Below, piece after piece: positions 8,874 through 18,554 of a stretch of DNA of 64,000 bases. Below the pieces are notes generated by a model. That model made no database searches. It saw only the letters and a program-made list of their open reading frames with translations, and was not told the origin of the DNA. The first letter of the stretch is position 1; each line of letters begins with the position of its first letter. Source of the DNA: Bicyclus anynana (lineage: Eukaryota > Arthropoda > Insecta > Lepidoptera > Nymphalidae); NCBI RefSeq assembly GCF_947172395.1, contig NC_069098.1, forward strand, positions 3,837,001-3,901,000, given 5' to 3'. A program made the translations under genes and the position numbers.

Positions 8874-10420
8874 TATAGATCTCAAGCTCTCAGCAATTTT
8901 ATAGCTGCTACCCGATTTTCCCATGTCGTGCTATATACTCATAGCTCTTTGTTACAAGTGTTCGTTGCATATTCTGCGAAGTAACGATTAAAATTTTTCT
9001 TATAAAGGGGATTGCAAAATCACATTTGCGAAAGCACGTTAACTTTTAAACATTTTGTGGAATAATTCTTTCAACTAAATATTTCGAAATAAATACCATA
9101 AAAACTTCAATTTCTGAAACAAAGTTACTAATAAATAATTTACGAGATGTTGAGGAAAACCCGCAAAAACAGAGAAACCTGTGATGAACGATGTCTGTCA
9201 AAATGGCAATTGATTTTTAATATAATCGCACATAAAAGATTCATTCTGTTTAGTAAAATCTCTCGAGGTACGATTGGTTAGTATTTTATTTGCGACTTTG
9301 TCCAAAGAAATCGTCCGCCTCGCACGTTATATACCTACTTGACACTGACGAGGGTGAGACTTCCAACTGTTGACACTCCTCCGTAACTCGGGTGACAGTC
9401 AGTACATCCGACAAAGCAAACTGACGCCTTCAAATTGACCTGTATGAAATATTTTCCTTTCGTCAAACAGAAATCACTTATGAGTGTCGAAGGAATACAA
9501 GTTAATACTTGAATTCAACGAAAGAAATTTTTATAATAAAGATTTATGTTTAGGATTTTGATTTCGAGATGTTTCTTAGTCTCTGGAGTAATAATTTGTC
9601 GTAATTCTACTTTACGGTTTGAAATTGATATCGTAATTGATGGGAATGTAAAAATTGAGTTGCATTTAGAATGACGTATAATATGGATATTCATCATGGA
9701 AGTTAGAAAAATAAACAGAAATATTGCAACATAGCCAAACCTTAATCTAACATAGCCAAACAATCATGCTGGACGAAATACATGATGCAAGCTACAGTGC
9801 AATAATTTTGCTCAATAAATCATTTATTCATTTATTCAAATCATTTATTAATTTATTCATTTATTCATTTAATTCGGAAAAAAATCTCACTTCAAGTCCA
9901 CAGCCTCATTCCCCAAGAACAAGTCCAAGACTCCAAGACTCATTTTTGTTTTAATTTATTTACATTAAAAATTATTTTATTCCTCATTTCAGGCTCAGAT
10001 CTCGTCTTATGGTTGGTTTAGATTCCTGTAATATAAGTTGGGGTTCAAGATACCCCTTAATCTGAGAAAAGCTCACAAAAAGCTCAGGTTTCTTGCTGGT
10101 GCTCAAACTAAATCCCAATAGCCCCATTCAAAGGGTTGATCAATTCTATTGTACACAGTAATGAACAAACTATGTTAGTACAAGAATTAAATAGTTGCTA
10201 ATGGCTTTCAATATATTACACGAACGGCCCAGGTTGGGCCAATTACGTTTTGCGCCAAAATTTGTTGCTCATTTTCCTTATTGGAAAATAATTAACGCTA
10301 GATTGCCACAATTGACTGCTGCAATGTATTTCAAATTACCCACACTACTCATTTGAGGGGTATCTCTTACCTAATCTTTTCATCCGTAAACAAAATGACG
10401 TATTAAATATCGTAGTCGCT
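8874..10420. other. Long intergenic stretch, no gene seen
   Basis: About 1.5 kb in which only a TTTATTCA-type simple repeat (9800-9875) is recognisable. An 82-codon minus ORF (9515-9763) begins with a hydrophobic run but has no further features and is judged chance. Confidence 0.4.
9800..9875. repeat. TTTATTCA-type simple repeat
   Basis: Imperfect reiteration of ATTTATTCATTTATT over about 75 bases. Confidence 0.7.
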
Positions 10421-10827
10421 CACTATGGGCCTCGTAAAAAGGCTCAGAGTCACAAAGCGACACAGCGAGCGATGGAACGAGCTATGTTAGGAGTATCTCT
10501 GCGTGATCGAACCAGAAATGAGGAAATCTGCAGAAGAACCAAAGTCACCGCTTAAGTCAAAGCTCAGCGAGTTGCGAAGCTGAAGTGGCAATGGGCGGGG
10601 CACATAGTTCGAAGAGCCGATGGACGTTGGGGTCCCAAAGTGCTGGAATGGCGACCCCGCACTAGTAAGCGCAGTGTTGGCGACCCCACACCAGGTGGAC
10701 TGACGACATCAAGCGAGTCGCAGGGATTCGTTGGATGCAGGTGGCTCAGTATGGTGATGTTTGGAAGTCAATACAAAAGGCCTATGTCCTGCAGGACGTC
10801 CATCGGCTGATATGATGATGATGATGA
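10421..10827 (+). mobile_element. RTE-like LINE, 3' fragment, longest clean copy
   Basis: Covers the blocks MERAMLGVSLRDRTRNE, RRTKVT, AQRVAKLKWQWAGHI, RADGRWGPKVLEW, the TDDIKRVAGIRWMQVAQY region and the final QWTSIG-like end, with small frame slips (for example a lost base near 10680). It ends in (GATGAT)n. About 400 bp of the 3' end of the family is present. Confidence 0.85.
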
Positions 10828-11150
10828 AACATTGTAGATACAATCGTACTATAAAAAATAAAAAAAATAAAAATAAAATAAAATAAAATATGTTTATTTC
10901 AGGACTATATGTTGATTATGCGGTTATTGATTTTTACGTGAAAATTCCTAGTCAACAGAATTTTCCTTTATGCCTTTTGAGTGAAAATTTAGACGTGTTT
11001 GATCTCACGTAACGCGTTGCAAATCCAGACTGCCTATGTTACAAAGGAGTAGTAAATGAAGCCGGTCTTACGAAGCCTTGATGGCTAAAGCTTATGGAAC
11101 TATGTCTAAATCTAAACTGACATAGTTAGTCAGGGTATATTTCTCATTAA

Positions 11151-11635
11151 TCCATACTTTTTAATATTTTAAATGTGAAAGTGCGTGTGTCTGGCTGTTT
11201 GTTTGTCCGTCTTTCACGGCAAAACGGAGCGACGAATTGACGTGATTTTTAAGTGAAAATAGTTGGAAGGATAGGGAGTGACATGGGCTACTTTTTGTCT
11301 TTTTCTAACCCCCCACATCCTTAAAATAGGGGGTGTAATTTTGTATGGACAATTACGCAATTTTCAAGGTAGAGAGCTAAAAATTGGTATGCAGACTATG
11401 TGTGACTAATTTAGGGTAGGGATAGAATACGGGTAGTGTACAGGTAGAGGTAGGGTACGGGTAAGGGAAGGGTACCGGTAGGGTAGGTGTAGAGTAGGAC
11501 TAGGGTAGGAGTAGGTAAGGGTAGGTAAGGGTAGAGTAGGAGTAGGGTAGGATTAGTATAGGGTAGGGTAGGAGTAGGGTAGAATAGGGTAGGTATAGGG
11601 AAGAAGTGAAAGCGAAGCTTGACCGGGTCCGCTAG
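11151..11635 (+). mobile_element. Helitron-like Hel-C with minisatellite
   Basis: Begins TCCATACTTTTTAATATTTT (compare the Hel TC...AATATTATAAA start), continues with TGTCTGGCTGTTTGTTTGTC and CCTTAAAATAGGGGGTG, then a G-rich minisatellite. It ends AAGCGAAGCTTGACCGGGTC followed by CGCTAG. The same end recurs at 17225-17267 (plus) and 31848-31880 (minus). Confidence 0.65.
11402..11605 (+). repeat. GTAGGG-type minisatellite inside Hel-C
   Basis: Irregular 5-7-bp units such as GGGTAGG, GGTAGGGTA and GTAGGAGTAGG. It is not the insect telomere repeat TTAGG, because each unit centres on GTAGGG. Two other Hel-C copies carry the same kind of array. Confidence 0.8.
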
Positions 11636-11660
11636 TAAGTAGTGTCTATAATCTAGGAAT

Positions 11661-11901
11661 CATGGAGCGAGCTATGTTTGGAGTTTCTCTGCGTGATCGA
11701 ATCAGAAATGAGGAGACCCGTAGACAAACCAAAGTCACCGACGCTCAGCGAGTGGCAATGTGCAGGCCACATAGTTCGGGAAGCCGTTGGAGTCCCAAGG
11801 TGCTGGAAAAGCGACCCCGCACCGGAAAGCGCAATGTTGGTTACCCTCTACTAGATGTACCGAGGACATCAAGCTTGGAAATCCATGCAAGAGGCCGTTA
11901 A
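11661..11901 (+). mobile_element. RTE-like LINE 3' fragment
   Basis: Reads MERAMFGVSLRDRIRNEETR and then a segment lacking the AKLK...GHIV middle, RPRTGKRNVG, and a truncated end at AAGAGGCCGTTAATAATAAT. Internally deleted and missing the GATGAT tail. Confidence 0.75.
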
Positions 11902-12333
11902 TAATAATGATTAATAACCTATTTGAACTTGTGGTGGTAAGCTTACTTACTTTGTATGAGAACTGTGAAAGTGTTAAATTGTTTGCATTATTATGATTAT
12001 TATAATAATTACTTATTATGAATCGTTACAATATCTCGTTATAATTAAAATGCGGATGGTATGAAGAGAGGAATTTATTCTAAATAGGCAAATTTATTCG
12101 CTCGGGCGCAGAAGCTATCAACGCTAATGAAATCGGAAATTGTGAGAATATTTGCGTCGCATAGCGTTTTGTTGGGAGCTCAATTGAAAATATAAATAAT
12201 ATTGTACTAATTTATTGTAGGTACGAAGATCTTTTGTCTAATTTTAATTAATAGTCTGTTTTGTTGTAATTTACAAGGAATTTCTAAAAGGATTTGTCTC
12301 AGAGCATTGGACAGAGTTGAATAAACAGTAGCC
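11902..12333. other. Intergenic, no gene seen
   Basis: AT-rich. No repeat family or coding signal is recognised. Confidence 0.4.
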
Positions 12334-12521
12334 TAGCCAAGTGGCCCGATTATCTTTCCACCGTCGCTAACGCTTCGAAAACTAGAAAGATGAAAGGGAA
12401 TGACATTTGCTATTCACGAGTCACGTGAATAGCAAATGTCATTCCCTGTCATTCCCATACATCTTTCTCGTTTTCGAAGCGTTAGCGACCGTAGAAAGAG
12501 AATCGACGTGCCACTTGGCTA
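12334..12521. mobile_element. 188-bp foldback MITE
   Basis: The ends TAGCCAAGTGGC and GCCACTTGGCTA are inverted repeats, and pairing continues almost throughout: CGTCGCTAACGCTTCG pairs with CGAAGCGTTAGCGACC, and GGGAATGACATTTGCTATTC with GAATAGCAAATGTCATTCCC. The whole element could fold into one long hairpin. The outermost TA on both sides could be the target duplication of a Tc1/mariner-type element (inference). A half copy lies at 57636-57689. Confidence 0.85.
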
Positions 12522-12735
12522 AGGGGGCAGATGCTTTATAAACTTATTACTAGATGGCACAATTCTCTAAATACCTAAATATCAAAATACATTTTATACA
12601 AAATTCAATTTAAATATCAAAAATTATTTTAAGGTTTATTAAACCACAGAATTTATATCACTTAAGTTTCACACTTAGGTTAAGTATACAACTATTCTAA
12701 GAAAAAGATATTTTTTGTAAAATAAACAAAATCTA

Positions 12736-12785
12736 CTACTTTCCCGATATTGTGGCTTTATAAAGCCACAATATCGGGAAAGTAG
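12736..12785. repeat. Perfect 50-bp palindrome
   Basis: 25-bp arms with no spacer, centred on CTTTATAAAG. The outer sequence is CTACTTTCCCGATATTGTGG and its complement. Part of the arm (GTAGCCACAATATCG) repeats directly after it. It sits about 310 bp upstream of the MADF start codon. Confidence 0.9.
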
Positions 12786-13097
12786 CCACAATATCGCTAT
12801 AGTTCGTCAAACGACGAGTCACGCTCACGAGATCAACCTTGTTATGCTCGCAGATAACTTCGCTGTTGCATCCGTACGTCATACAATATTCAACTCTATT
12901 CCGTACTAATAAGATTGGTTTCAGAACACGCGTTCGGTGTATTATTGTTTGGATGGACTCGTACACGCGCACACAAGACCGCGGGTCGATATCCCAGCGC
13001 GAGCCGCGAGCCGCCATTTTGCAACGTGCATTCATCAAGAACGGTTGTCATGTTATCTGTTGCTGTCTAGTGCTTGAATCCTATTAAATATTCCACA
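12786..13097 (+). promoter_or_regulatory. Putative promoter and 5' UTR of the MADF gene
   Basis: This stretch is visibly richer in CG dinucleotides than its surroundings, especially 12960-13025 (ACACGCGCACACAAGACCGC, then GCGCGAGCCGCGAGCCGCC). It contains GCCGCCATTTTG, a common core-promoter-like motif. No TATA box is at a credible position, so the transcription start is unknown. The placement rests on the downstream exon 1. Confidence 0.5.
13050..13070 (+). promoter_or_regulatory. Possible upstream ORF in the MADF 5' UTR
   Basis: An ATG opens a six-codon frame (MLSVAV) that closes 27 bases before the predicted main start. Whether it is transcribed depends on the unknown transcription start. 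Confidence 0.35.
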
Positions 13098-13112
13098 ATG
13101 CCTCGTTTTTCA
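13098..13112 (+). CDS. MADF gene exon 1 (coding part)
   Basis: Five codons (MPRFS), then the donor GTAAGTATT. Phase 0. The short length makes this the least certain exon; an alternative 5' exon would leave exon 2 unchanged. Confidence 0.65.
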
Positions 13113-16089
13113 GTAAGTATTAGGTTATTTATTTGACTTGCTTAATGTTAATTTATTCTTAATTTTTAATTTGTTTGAATTTGAATTTATTATTTTTAAA
13201 TTATTTTGTTTGTTTAATATTCATTTTGTAATTTAAGATTTATTATTGTAATTATTATTTCTGATTGCTCGAGAGGCGAATTGGGAAACTGTAATGTCTG
13301 GGCATATTTCATGTATATAAATAAATAAATAAATAATTTCTTTGTCTATGCTCTTAGTTTCCTTGATACTGATACTGTACAGAATTAGTAATTGCATTTT
13401 GAAAACTTTAGTGTGAATATTTTTATTTGTCATTTGGATCGTATAACTGCTATGAACTCCAATTAATTATTTGTCCGTGAAAGATTTAGGAAAGCAGAAG
13501 CACAGAAGTTTGCCTTAGGGTTCAAATACCACAGATACTCATAGGAGTAGTAATTTAACGGTAAACAATATAATAGGTTATGTTCTTATGGATTTCGAAC
13601 ATTTGATTTCCGAGTATTCAAGCATTGGAATAATAATAATAATATATACCATTCAATTTAGAAATGTCTGGATAAGTGTGTATTTTTTTATTCCTTACAA
13701 GTTAGCCCTTACCTGATGGTACACTTACTATCAGGTATGATGCAATGATGGAAGCGGCTAACTTGTTAGGAGGTGGATGAAAATCCACAACCCTTTCGGT
13801 TTCTACACGACATCATACCGGAACGCTAAATCGATTGGCGATACGTCTTTGTCGGTAGGGTGGTAACTAGTCACGGCCGAACGTCTCCCACCAGCCAGAC
13901 CTAGAACAATTAAGAAAACCTTAATTGACCCAGCCAGGGATCAAACCAGGACCTTTGGCTTGTAAATCCACCGCGCACACCGTCAAAATGTCTTTTGTAT
14001 GTATCTACCTAAGGTTTATGAGCAGTGATAGCCTAGTGGATATGACCTCTGCCTCCGATTCCGGAGGGTGTGGGTTCGAATCCGGTCCCGGGCATGCACC
14101 TCCAACTTTTCAGTTGTGTGCATTTTAAGAAATTAAATATCACGTGTCTCAATCGGTGAAGGAAAACATCGTGAGGAAACCTGCATACCAGAGAATTATC
14201 TTCATTCTCTGCGTGTGTGAAGTCTGCCAATCCGCATTGGGCCAGCGTGGTGGACTATTGGCCTAACCCCTCTCATTCTGAGAGGAGACTCGAGCTCAGC
14301 AGTGAGCCGAATATGGGTTGATGACGACGACCTAAGGTTTCTTTAGTCAAGCTTTCTGTTACTATTACCAAATTTTCATTTCTACTAATTGATCTGACCT
14401 AAAGATTTCTATCTACGTATCGTTTGTAAGTATTTTTTTACATTTTAGGTCGGTTCGTCAAGTCAAGTCGTCAATTTACGGCTCCACAGTCACGAGTTCA
14501 TCTCCAAATTCATTGACGCATTCCGCAAGAACCCATGTCTGTGGAATACGCAAAACCCTGAATATAGAAAAAAGAAGTCCAAAGTATTAGCATATATTAG
14601 GCTGATGAAGTATGCACAGAAGGTTGAACCTACAATCACTGTCATTGACATAAAAAGGAAGCTCCAGTCTATACGCGCTTCGCATCGAAAAGAAAGAAGA
14701 AAAGTTTCTGAGAGTTTAAAGTCAGCTAAAACGTCGGATGATGTATATGTTCCCAAATTATGGTATTATAAGCAACTTGAGTTTCTAAACCAGCACATGG
14801 AAGGTATGTATAGATATAGTAAATATCAATAAACTTAGTTTTAAAACCAAACCACTCTACTATGTAGAGGTCTGAATTTGATCTAAATAATATATTTTTT
14901 AATTTATTTGGTATAACGAACAGTAAACGATTAAGATTTAAAAAATATCTATAACTTATTAATAACACTCGATCATCAACCAGCACCGTTAACCACAGAT
15001 TAATTGCATTAAATATTGAAAATTTAAGCTTCTTTTACATTATAATTTCACATTTTTAGTGACAATTGCTTTTTGAATTAACTTGGACGAGTATCAAATA
15101 AGTCTACATTAGTATATCATTGTAGATTCGCAGTAAAATATATAATTAAAATAATCCCCTATCTCCTATACCTTAGATCAGAAATCTTCTTTGGCAATGC
15201 TAACGTATTAATTATGTTGAATAAATTTTTATTTATATATGTTGGAATATAAAGTTACTTTATTAATTAGTTATATTTCAGATTCATGGGAAAAATCCAA
15301 TATAGACAGCATAACTGAAAAGTCAAATATTGCATCCGATAGGTTAATTGCTGATGACAATTCATCAGAGAAATGTATTCCTTCTTTCGAGGAACTTGAA
15401 ATCAAAGAATATGTAAGCGACGACGAAGATAATATCTCTGTAAAATCTGTTGTAAGTAACATTTCATTGTTCACTGTCAAAAGTAATTGGATTAAAAAAA
15501 AAATTAATTTAAGATAAAAGTTCCCTTATAGAAATAATCATAATTAACACTCAAGATTGGCAAAATAAACTGTAACTACTACTAGGTTAGGTTTACCCAT
15601 TGGTATCTTAAATGTATTATAATTTTGGTTGCTATTTAACATCGTGCGGAACCCTCTTCACGCGAGTTACAAGTCGCACTTGGCCGTTTCTTTTATTAGT
15701 TGAGAGATGTTTAATTATAATTTTCATGACATTCTTTTTTTTAGATTTCAAATGTTTCATCGGAATTAGTGGAATCTGCGCATGAAACTTGGGAATCGCC
15801 AAATGCTTCCAATATAATCCCAAAAATAGAACCCAATCAGTCCTTCCAACTCGACGGAAATAACGAATCCACGAATGAAATCCTTAGTTACATTGCGAGG
15901 AAAATAGATAATGACAAGGACGAGTATGACATTTTCGGCAAAAACGTAGCAGCAGAACTAAGAACTATGAATCACCAGCAGAGGATTATCGCCAAGAAGC
16001 TGATGAACGATGTGATCTTTCATGGCCAATTGCAACAGCTAACTGTGGAAACTCAAATTCAAATTAATAATTTTTATTCGGAATCTTAG
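13098..16089 (+). CDS. MADF-BESS-type DNA-binding protein, four exons
   Basis: Predicted 294 residues from exons 13098-13112, 14449-14803, 15282-15451 and 15745-16089. Residues about 20-120 form a MADF (Adf-1-like Myb/SANT) domain: EFISKFIDAFRKNPCLWN with the core NPxLW, an NPEYRKKKSK strand-turn, IDIKRKLQSIRASHRKER and the closing LWYYKQLEFL. Residues 124-235 are acidic and serine-rich, so probably disordered. Residues about 239-272 (DEYDIFGKNVAAELRTM and a following helix) match the BESS interaction motif found with MADF domains. Family members are nuclear sequence-specific transcription regulators; the target here is unknown. Every intron is GT-AG and all phases close. The start was chosen because CACAATG leads into a canonical GTAAGT donor. 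Introns 1 carries two SINEs; the ORF itself is intact, and it is the only host gene supported. Confidence 0.85.
13682..13982 (-). mobile_element. SINE-A in MADF intron 1
   Basis: Nearly complete reverse copy from TTACAAGTTAGCCCTT to the decayed head (CAGGACCTTTGGC, CCACCGCGCAC). A short deletion lies near 13712. It is antisense to the gene. Confidence 0.8.
14024..14332 (+). mobile_element. SINE-B in MADF intron 1, full length
   Basis: Clean copy: head AGTGATAGCCTAGTGGATA, anticodon-like stem CCTCCGATTCCGGAGG, B-box GGTTCGAATCCGG, body AACATCGTGAGGAAACCTGC, and end CGAATATGGGTTGATGACGA. Sense to the gene and about 115 bp upstream of the exon 2 acceptor. Confidence 0.9.
14449..14803 (+). CDS. 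MADF gene exon 2 (MADF domain)
   Basis: Acceptor TTTTTTTACATTTTAG, donor GTATGT, 355 bp, leaving phase 1. Encodes residues 6-123, including the whole MADF domain with conserved W37, W110 and Y111-Y112. Confidence 0.9.
15282..15451 (+). CDS. MADF gene exon 3
   Basis: Acceptor TTATATTTCAG, donor GTAAGT, 170 bp. The split codon becomes Asp124. Encodes an acidic linker (EELEIKEYVSDDEDNIS). Confidence 0.85.
15745..16089 (+). CDS. MADF gene exon 4 (BESS-like)
   Basis: The acceptor CATTCTTTTTTTTAG follows a strong pyrimidine tract. 345 bp ending in TAG. Encodes residues 181-294 with the BESS-like helix pair and a glutamine-rich end. Confidence 0.85.
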   Translation: MSNVSSELVESAHETWESPNASNIIPKIEPNQSFQLDGNNESTNEILSYIARKIDNDKDEYDIFGKNVAAELRTMNHQQRIIAKKLMNDVIFHGQLQQLTVETQIQINNFYSES

Positions 16090-16117
16090 GCTAATATTAC
16101 GTTAATATATATTTACA

Positions 16118-16123
16118 AATAAA
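16118..16123 (+). terminator. Polyadenylation signal of the MADF gene
   Basis: AATAAA 29 bases after the stop codon, with AT-rich sequence downstream. It implies a very short 3' UTR. Confidence 0.7.
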
Positions 16124-16190
16124 AATATATCATTAATACGTTCTTGTAAAGATTTTTTTGTCTAAATCGATGAATCGTTTAAGTTTATAA

Positions 16191-16406
16191 TCCTAATAAT
16201 ATTATAAACGCGAATGTTTGTATGAATGTATGTTTATTTGGATGTTTGTTACTCTTTAACGCCGCTACTATTGAAGCGATTTGACTGAAATTTGGAATGG
16301 AAATAGATTTTACTTTGAATTAACACATAGCCCGGAAAATCCGTAGTTCCCGTGGGATTTGTGAAAAACTGAATTACACGCGGACGAAGTCACGGGTGTC
16401 CGCTGG
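16191..16406 (+). mobile_element. Helitron-like Hel-A, complete
   Basis: Starts TCCTAATAATATTATAAACG and ends GCGGACGAAGTCACGGGTGT followed by CCGCTGG. The terminal hairpin GGACG/TGTCC and final CTGG fit the Helitron CTRR rule. It lies about 70 bp after the MADF polyadenylation signal. Confidence 0.7.
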
Positions 16407-16970
16407 GATACATATTTAGGATTAAATTAAAAGTTATATATATAATCAAAATATGTAACATTTCAGAGTATGTACGGTCTAAAGCGGTACATATTATGAA
16501 ACGAGATTTTTACGTAACTGCCATGTAGTTCGTTACTTTTGAAAAATCTGAAAAATATTATTATATTCTAAAAGAATTTTTCGCTCTCAAAAGGGAAGTG
16601 TAGTTATCAAAAGACGACATTTAGGCAACGCGGCTGCAAGGAAATATTCTTACATTTCGTTTGCTTCCTTAGATGTCGAAACTGATTTACTATGTTGACC
16701 TACATTTTTCATAAAAACGGTATATTTTCACAGCATTTCCTCAGTGCATATTTTAAGAAAAATTCATATAAGTTTACGAGTATATGCTCGTACGTACCAA
16801 ATATGCAGAAACTAAAACTAAAAGGTAAAGTACCTAGAAAACATACTTCGTACTTAGAGGCAATGGTTTCTACTTATTATAACATTCTTGATCTGTTAGG
16901 TGAATAAAAAAGTATGTATGTACGAGTATATATGAAAAAGGTCGCCCATAGCTTCCAAGGTTCTAATAAA
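16407..16970. other. Intergenic, no gene seen
   Basis: AT-rich. A 71-codon plus ORF (16692-16907) has no domain, splice context or repeat identity and is not called. Confidence 0.4.
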
Positions 16971-17038
16971 AACTCAGACCAATTAGTTAGGACCTGCCTC
17001 GCTAGTTACCCCTTAGTCAAAACCATATAATCATGATC
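16971..17038 (+). mobile_element. Fragment of the CTCAGACC MITE
   Basis: CTCAGACCAATTAGTTAGGA, then CCTGCCTCGCTAG, matches the left end of the complete MITE at 19147-19459. It breaks off where the Hel-C minisatellite begins. Confidence 0.7.
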
Positions 17039-17039
17039 T

Positions 17040-17267
17040 ATTTTACTTAGGGTAGGGATAGAGTAGGGGTAGGGTTGAGTAGGGAATGGTTTAAGGTAGG
17101 GGTAGGGTTAAGTAAAAGGTAGGGTAGGTGTAGGGTAGGGATAGAGTATGGTAGAAGTAGGGCAGGGGCAGGGTAGGGCTAGGGTAGGAGCAGTGTAGGG
17201 GTAGGGTGGGTGTAGAATAGGATAGGGGAAGGGAATGAGTCAAAGCGAAGCTTGACTGGGTCCGCTA
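17040..17267 (+). mobile_element. Hel-C, 5' truncated, minisatellite copy
   Basis: A GTAGGG-type array (17049-17220) followed by AAAGCGAAGCTTGACTGGGT and CCGCTAG. The Hel-C 5' half is absent. Confidence 0.65.
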
Positions 17268-17708
17268 GTTAATTATTTTAACATCTTAAGTGTAGATAAT
17301 AATAAAACCACAGTCTACCAGTCAACCTTTATTTGATTAAACGGTAAACTGTGCCATTATAAAGCACTTTCACGGAAAATTTATTTCCGTTAGTGTTACG
17401 AGTAAATTGGTATGCTAATCAGTAAATGTTAGTGCTCCAATTTAGGGCAACAGTATCAGTCTGTAATTGTATGCTAATGTAAGCGATGGACTAAAGCTAG
17501 TGTCAGTGGATTGACATACAGCTTATTTGCTTGCGCAACTTGATTTGAAGTTAATTTGACGATGCTCAAAATGTGGTGCGAACTCTGATCGTCGCAAAAC
17601 GTTCAAAATCTGTAAATTTACCCTAAGCTTTGATAACCAATTTCAAACAGAAGATTTTGGTTTCTTTATTTAATTGTGTATTTTCCATAATAACACACAA
17701 TTATTTAT
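17268..17708. other. Intergenic with a D2 repeat
   Basis: Around 17395-17505 the motif TATGCTAATGTAAGCGATGG and its neighbours resemble 23326-23365 and, reversed, 35650-35715. This is a dispersed repeat D2 of unknown class. No gene is seen. Confidence 0.4.
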
Positions 17709-17892
17709 CATCGTCATCATATCAGCCGATGGACGTCCACTGCAGGACATAGGCCTTTTGTAGGGACTTCCAAACATCACGATACTGAGCCGCCTGCATG
17801 CAGCGAATCCCTGCGACTCGCTTAATGTCGTCAGTCCACCTGTTGGGGGATCGACCAACACTGCGTTTTCTAGTGCAGGGTCGCCATTCCAG
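17709..17892 (-). mobile_element. RTE-like LINE 3' fragment
   Basis: Reverse copy starting at the CATCGTCATCATATCAGCCG tail, with CCTGCGACTCGCTTAATGTC and CCACCTGTTGGGGGATCGACC. It stops at CGCCATTCCAG, where a short tandem array begins. Confidence 0.8.
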
Positions 17893-18015
17893 CTTGCATG
17901 TATGGTGAGTGTGTGGTGAGTGAGTAGAAGTGGTACATTGTACATTGGTACATTGTACAGTGGTAGGTACATTGTACAATGTATGGTGAGTGAGTAGAAG
18001 TGGTACATTCTAACA
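17893..18015. repeat. GTACATTG / GGTGAGTGAGTAG tandem array
   Basis: ATGGTGAGTG...GAGTAGAAGTGGTACATT occurs twice about 64 bp apart, separated by repeated GTACATTG octamers. It starts exactly at the broken end of the RTE fragment. Confidence 0.75.
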
Positions 18016-18190
18016 TTGAACATCTAATGTTTTGCCACATTTGTAACGAATTCCTAATAATGCTAAAATATCCAAAATTGCGAAATCAACCGTACACTTA
18101 CCGGGTCATTTTTAATGTCACAAAAAAGAAGACAAAATAACAAATTAAAATTTTTACTATAAAAAACTTCTAGAAGATTGTAGCTGTATA

Positions 18191-18522
18191 TCTTACTAAT
18201 ATTATAACTCCTGCTTCCTCCTACTCCTTAACGCCGCAACTACTAAACCAATTTGGCTGAAATTTGAAACGAAGATAGACAATAAATAATTTATTGTGTG
18301 TGATGATGCAGTCTAAAATGGAAGCGGGCTAACTTGTTAGGAGGAGGATGAAAATCCACACCCCTTTCGGTTTCTACACGGCATCGTACCGGAACGCTAA
18401 ATCGCTTGGCGGTAGGGTGGTAACTAGCCACGGCCGAAGCCTCCCACCAGCCATATATGAGCTACATTTCATCCCGGAAATATCAATGGTTCCCACGGGA
18501 TTTCCAAAAAACTAAATTCTAG
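18191..18522 (+). mobile_element. Hel-A split by SINE-A
   Basis: 5' half: TCTTACTAATATTATAACTC, ACGCCGCAACTACTAAACCA. 3' half from about 18453: ATTTCATCCCGGAAATATC, CCCACGGGATTTCC, CTAG. The insertion point lies in the middle of the element. Confidence 0.65.
18298..18452 (-). mobile_element. SINE-A fragment nested in Hel-A
   Basis: TGATGATGCAGTCTAAAATG, GGCTAACTTGTTAGGAGGAG, GGTTTCTACACGGCATCGTA up to CCTCCCACCAGCCA. Both the tRNA-like head and the distal 3' end are missing. Confidence 0.75.
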
Positions 18523-18554
18523 TTAGCGTTAACGTTTTCATATTTCAAATATGA

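Noticed and set aside
9515..9763. 82-codon ORF with a hydrophobic start
   Set aside because: The hydrophobic run is what AT-rich DNA gives by chance; no further evidence.
11402..11605. Telomere-like G-rich repeat
   Set aside because: Units are GTAGGG variants, not the insect TTAGG, and the array lies inside a transposon with two sister copies.
12736..13038. 100-codon minus ORF over the MADF promoter
   Set aside because: It crosses the perfect palindrome and is antisense to the promoter, with no domain.
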